This document shows positions 59,685 through 64,000 of a DNA stretch of 64,000 bases, piece after piece. Source of the DNA: Umbelopsis ramanniana AG. Lineage: Eukaryota > Mucoromycota > Umbelopsidomycetes > Umbelopsidales > Umbelopsidaceae. A model generated the notes under the pieces. That model was given only the letters and a program-made list of their open reading frames with translations. It made no database searches and was not told the origin of the DNA. The translations under genes were made by a program, and so were the position numbers. Location: contig NW_026252103.1 of NCBI RefSeq assembly GCF_025399195.1, positions 124,001 through 188,000 on the forward strand. The letters are read 5' to 3'. Numbering within the stretch: position 1 is the first letter of the stretch; each line of letters begins with the position of its first letter.

Positions 59685-62223
59685 TTAGTATCCAACAATG
59701 GACATCAAGAGATAACCCATAGTTGTCACGACTAGCAAAACGAGAATACTGCTTGGAACACCGTTTCGCAAAAAGTCGGCGGTTGACAAGTATTCACGAC
59801 CCATTTCGTCCACCATGGAAATGGCATTCATATTGGGGAATCCACTGACAGGAAGCCCCATAGCACCAGAGCACAAAAGCGCGGAACCCTAAATGACAAT
59901 ACATTAATACCAAAGACAATTGAACAAGATTCTCTGCATACACGTACCATAACCAACAAGCGAGGACGAGGATCGTCCAGTTCGGCACCAACTTGAGCAA
60001 CAATGGGAAGAATGATCAGAGCAGCAACAGTGTGACTGATAAAGGTAGCGATGACCAGAACGAGACAGCCGAACACGAATAGAATTTCAAAGGCACTCAT
60101 TCCTTGAACAGCTTGTTGGATATAAATAGCGACAGTGTGCAACAATCCAGAACTCTCCACTGCCTTGCCCATAGCGATACCTCCCATTGCAAGCATGATG
60201 ACGTTCCATAAGAAGTTATTGAAGTCGTCCTTGTTCAGCAAGCCGGGTCCGAAGAAAGCAATTAAAGGCAGAATAGCAATAACACCCATATCACCAAATA
60301 CATTTTCATAAGCATGTGATAGACACCAGAGGACAATGGTCATTAGGGTGACACCGCCAACATAGACTTGGGTCCATGTAATGGGATCGCTGGAAGGCCG
60401 GATACTATGAATTTGAGCTGTGGTCTGCTCGGGCTTATAGGTCCATAAAAGCACCAGCCAAGTCAAAACATCAGCTATCAAACAGATGGGAATAGCAATA
60501 AAGAACCATTCGCCCCAAGTTGGAGGAGGACTCATGTTTTGAATGGCAATGATGTTCTGTGGACTGGATATAGGAGAAGCCATGCCTCCAATATTCGACG
60601 CCAATGCAATACCCAAAATGAGACATGGTGCAAAGGTTGAATTGACAGGGAGGGTTCGGAGAATGGGCTATGTAAAAAAGCAGATATTTTGTTAGGAGTC
60701 GTTTGTAACACTGTTAAACCATGACCCCTACTGACCTGGATCAAAGAAAAGCACAAGACGGGTGCAGCCACATTACTAATCCACATACTTGCAATGGTAG
60801 CAACGAACATATTCATCAACAAGACTCGGCTAGGGCGAGTTCCGGCTTTGGCAAGAACGAAGGTTGCCATAGCCTTGGCAATTCCGTACTTGCTGAGGGC
60901 ACCAGCGATAGCAAAACCACCCAACAACAACATGATGACGGGAGAAAACATCTGGGCAAAGACGCGCTTTGTGGCATCGGGTGCTGAGAGACGAGTGTCC
61001 TGTCCGTCATCAGAGCGCATGACTTGAAGCATTACGACGAGCAAGGGAACCATTAATGCAGTAACGAATAGCGGCATGAGCTCAGTGGCCCAGAGCAAAC
61101 TTGCGAAAATCAATATAGCAAAACAATTGCTCTCCTCTATTCCGGCAAATGTCTTGACATTCAAAAGGGTAACAAAGACAGAGACGCATATGATAGCGAT
61201 GATGGTCTTTTTGAGTTGGGCTGAAGTGACGGAAAACTTGCCAAACGGAGTTCGTATCTTGGTGGGAGTACCTGACTGCACAGCAATGGAAACGGCCTTT
61301 CTTTCTTGACCCACCATGTCTCTCCAAACTGTATTGCGCTCCCATACAATATGCTCACGAAGGTGGGTCTTGAGCTCATTGATAGCATCGTCGAGGTTAT
61401 CATCAGTAGCTAATCGTGCATACATGCGTTCAACCGTCTGGATGCGTTCATTCAAAGCAGTCTTCGTAGTGTTGGAAAATGGATATGTTCTATTGACGAT
61501 ATCGGCAATGTAAGTACGCTTGAGGTCACTGTTTGTAATTTTGTCATATTTCTTCAAAATCTTGCCGAAGGCTGTCAGATTCAAGGCAACGAACGACTTC
61601 AGTTCGGATAAAAGAACAAAAATGTCGACGACACGTTTGCGCAACTCCACTAGGGCAACTTCATTATCCTCAAAGTCTAACGATATACTTGATTCCAGTA
61701 GCCCTGTTTGCTCATCTGCAATATTATGAGTGATAATAGTGGGCGGCAGGTCAGATTCTCCTTCCAAGGTCGATTCTCTCCGAGCAAAACGACCAGACGG
61801 TTGACTAATGGAGGACCTTCTACGGGAATGACGTCGTGGTATAGTTGGCCGAACAGGCGATGATATCTCTTCATCTTCAGGAATCGTATCGACCGACGAC
61901 TGAAGTTCATTGACTGCTTCTATGAGCTGATCCAACTCTGTGTAGATCTCGGTTTCCTTCTTGGCATAAAAAGCGACGATCTTGTCCAATGACTTGTCCA
62001 AAACGGCGATGATTTTGTTATTGCCAGCCTGGGAAGCGTTCATTAGACTTGTACGCTCATCAGCCCCTGCATTCTCAAGATCATCATGACTTGGTTGCGT
62101 TAAGGATCCGGAAACTTTGTCTTTCTCCAATTGATAGATAAGTTTTTTGATATTGGAGTATGGTAGATAATAATCGGCCCAGTCAGGCACAGCATTGAAG
62201 TGAATCTGATGAGAGAACTTCAT
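59685..62223 (-). CDS. Low-affinity phosphate transporter with SPX domain (PHO87/PHO90 type)
   Basis: Three exons on the minus strand (62223-60736, 60667-59948, 59888-59685) give 803 residues. The N-terminal SPX domain (about 1-260) begins MKFSHQIHFNAVPDWADYYLPYSNIKKLIY and contains the Lys-bearing helices (LKRTYIADI, NLTAFGKILKKYDK) that bind inositol pyrophosphates. The C-terminal half is a SLC13/DASS-type carrier: FAILIFASLLWATELMPLFVTALMVPLL, MLLLGGFAIAGALSKYGIAKA, NVAAPVLCFSLIQ, then ALASNIGGMASPISSPQN and FISHTVAALIILPI. This is the Pho87/Pho90/Pho91 arrangement; Pho91 is vacuolar, the others plasma-membrane, and sequence alone does not choose. SPX makes uptake responsive to cellular phosphate. 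Confidence 0.93.
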
Positions 62224-63421
62224 GCTGGCTATCTATGTGTTTTTTACGCAAGTACAAAGGGGAGATAGTGAGAAACCAGAAAGGATTTAGGGGCAGTGAA
62301 TCAAACTTGAATATTCGGAATTTCGACTTCTGTCAGTGAGGCCATTTTCACAGTCCTGATCAAGCAAGTCAGGTGATTGGCTTAAAAGAAAGCATTCAGC
62401 GCAATGATTGGCCGTTATTGCAGCACGCTGTGTTTCTGAGAACTTTGTTTTGTAGATTTTGGAAACCAGCTGATGGAGCAATAGTTCATGATAAGCACCT
62501 TCTTAGTTGATTTATAGCCTTTAGCATGAAGGCATGATCGTCATAAGCAGCCAGTCTTGACGCCCAATTTCTTTAATCTATTTGTTTTGGAAATGACTTC
62601 TGAGGCACTTGCTGCACTCCATATTAAAATCACAAACGTACGAGCGGTAACTGTTTTACTCTTTGTTTATGTGAGGAGTTACCATCATCTTGATCGTCTT
62701 GCTTGTAAACTACGACTTCATTCTCACACCATACCAAAAGCCACTCGGCAATTGAAAAGTGTCTGTTTTCAAGTCAGTATGTAAATCATCACGATCAAAT
62801 TAGAGATCCTCAGTTGCAAAATATAGGTTTACTGTAGAAGCCAATTACAAAAAAGCTTTCCTGAACGCATCAACCAGTCCTTATTTGCACTGACTGCATA
62901 TACGTTTTCCATGTCTACCAATAGGCGCTTCACAGTTTGGCACAAGCTCTATAAATTTTTCTTTTCGGCCGCGTGATCGGACCTGGTCAAAGGGCAAGAC
63001 ATCATGCTACTCGCGCCGCGGAAACCGTTTTGTCATAAGAGCCACCTTTCGCTTTACATACAGATGTATGTCTGAATAGAGTACATATGAAAAGCATGTC
63101 TTCGTTAGTATATACATAGCAGCGTCTAAATGTTTCGAAAAGCGCAGAATTATACATACAAGTTGTACTAGCGTCCCTTGTCTATCCTCACTGAGACCAA
63201 ACCTTACCTTGTACATCAGTTACACTTAGAAGAATCTCCTATCTTCGATTCAAAAGAATGAACTTTGTTTAAAGATGCGATATGCTGTAGGAGTTGTAGA
63301 AGAAGAAATTCACCATTGTGCTGTTTTAAGTTATGACTCGGACCCGTCGTGTGTCCGCATCAGAGGCGGACTTCAATTTAACAGGATCTGCTTTGCAAGC
63401 CAGCAAAGGTCCCTTTTGAAA
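62224..63421. other. 1.2-kb gap before the right-edge gene
   Basis: Promoter of the phosphate transporter at the left. Small open frames (62557-62784, 63007-63216) without recognisable features. No RNA gene seen. Confidence 0.4.
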
Positions 63422-64000
63422 ATGAGCAACTTGACCTCTGAAACAGAAAGTGCGGATAAGTCCGAAGCACCGTCAACTTCTCCACAGCAATCTACAGGTA
63501 AAGACTTTTCAAAGATGCTTAGTGGCTGCAAGTGAACATGAACTTATGCCAATGTAGGAAAACAATCTCGATTTCAAGTCCCTGGTGGACTTTTCTCGTC
63601 ATTTCAAACTAGACAGCTACTTGGAAACGTATCAAATTCCGTTAATGCGTTTTCGCAAACCTTCCAGCAAAAAGCGAAAGATCTTCCCTCGTCGTGGAAT
63701 TCTATATCTGAAAAGTTACAACATCTGCCAACAGATATAGCGCACTTACCACAGAGCTTTGAAACAGAAAGAGACCAATTTGTTAAAAGTAAATCAAACA
63801 CAGAAAAGACTGCTCGAAAAGGAAGTGGTAAGTATCATAGATGTCTTACCGCCATTCAAATCATCATCCGTTGCGCATTATTCAAAATACTGATACTGGA
63901 AACCTGTAGAACATGTGGCTGCTTGGGTTGGATTTGGTGAATACGAAGAAATATTAAAGAGCAAGATTCTGAGCTTATCAAAGGTAAGGCTTCAATTCGG
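63422..64000 (+). CDS. Partial gene, cut by window edge; putative BSD-like region, function unsure
   Basis: Three exons are visible (63422-63497, 63558-63827, 63910-63983), all with good GT-AG borders, and the gene continues beyond 64000. The product starts MSNLTSETESADKSEAP, a Ser/Glu-rich leader, then VPGGLFSSFQTRQLLGNVSNSVNAF and helices, and ends here at EHVAAWVGFGEYEEILKSKILSLSK. The last segment loosely recalls the entry helix of BSD-domain or related proteins, but the domain is truncated by the edge. An upstream in-frame ATG at 63275 is possible; 63422 (AAAATGAGC) was preferred because residues before it look non-coding. Confidence 0.5.

Overview
The window is nuclear DNA of a filamentous fungus, most likely an early-diverging lineage (Mucoromycota/Mucorales-like). 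It is AT-rich and gene-dense. Protein genes are broken by many 50-90 nt GT-AG introns, and there are no operons. Several genes are characteristic of non-Dikarya fungi: a UFM1 E3 ligase (UFL1), an ATP:cob(I)alamin adenosyltransferase (MMAB type), Mediator subunit MED27, a FYVE-like/RING ubiquitin ligase, and a cytochrome b5-fused front-end desaturase of the delta-6 (gamma-linolenic acid) type. The species assignment is inference; no rRNA is present.

Layout. 0.7-6.1 kb: two tandem MFS monocarboxylate-type transporters with the same eleven-exon structure. 6.4-14.5 kb: a Tuba-like DH-BAR-SH3 Rho exchange factor containing a 5-nt microexon, a small low-complexity gene, a copper-fist transcription factor with a 14-nt microexon, and, diverging from it, the FYVE-like/RING gene. 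14.7-21.3 kb: RRP5 (ribosome biogenesis) and VPS28 (ESCRT-I). 21.3-24.4 kb: gene-poor, with one tRNA-Leu(CAG) and one small secreted Cys protein. 24.4-33.0 kb: the desaturase, a type II membrane GH17 glucanase, and NTE1 phospholipase. 33.3-44.9 kb: UFL1, SHO1 osmosensor, COX18 insertase, cobalamin adenosyltransferase, MED27, eIF2-beta. 45-51.9 kb: an unrecognised 672-residue protein, a GPI-type PLC-like phosphodiesterase, a transgelin/SCP1 protein, ribosomal protein eL31. 52.3-62.2 kb: an SDR reductase, a small mitochondrial-looking protein, a four-TM protein, Rab GDI, and an SPX-domain phosphate transporter. A partial gene runs off the right edge.

Functionally the genes are housekeeping or signalling genes and do not form one pathway. 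Themes are membrane lipid metabolism (desaturase, NTE1, PLC-like), trafficking and cytoskeleton (VPS28, GDI, DH-BAR-SH3, transgelin), sensing of nutrients and stress (SPX transporter, SHO1, copper-fist factor), and translation (RRP5, eL31, eIF2-beta, UFL1, tRNA). I saw no transposon, virus, CRISPR or secondary-metabolite cluster. The points most worth a second look are the microexons, the retained UFL1 and B12 genes, and the unknown protein at 45.2-48.0 kb. Exon boundaries were read by eye from GT-AG sites and checked for reading-frame consistency; they have no transcript support.
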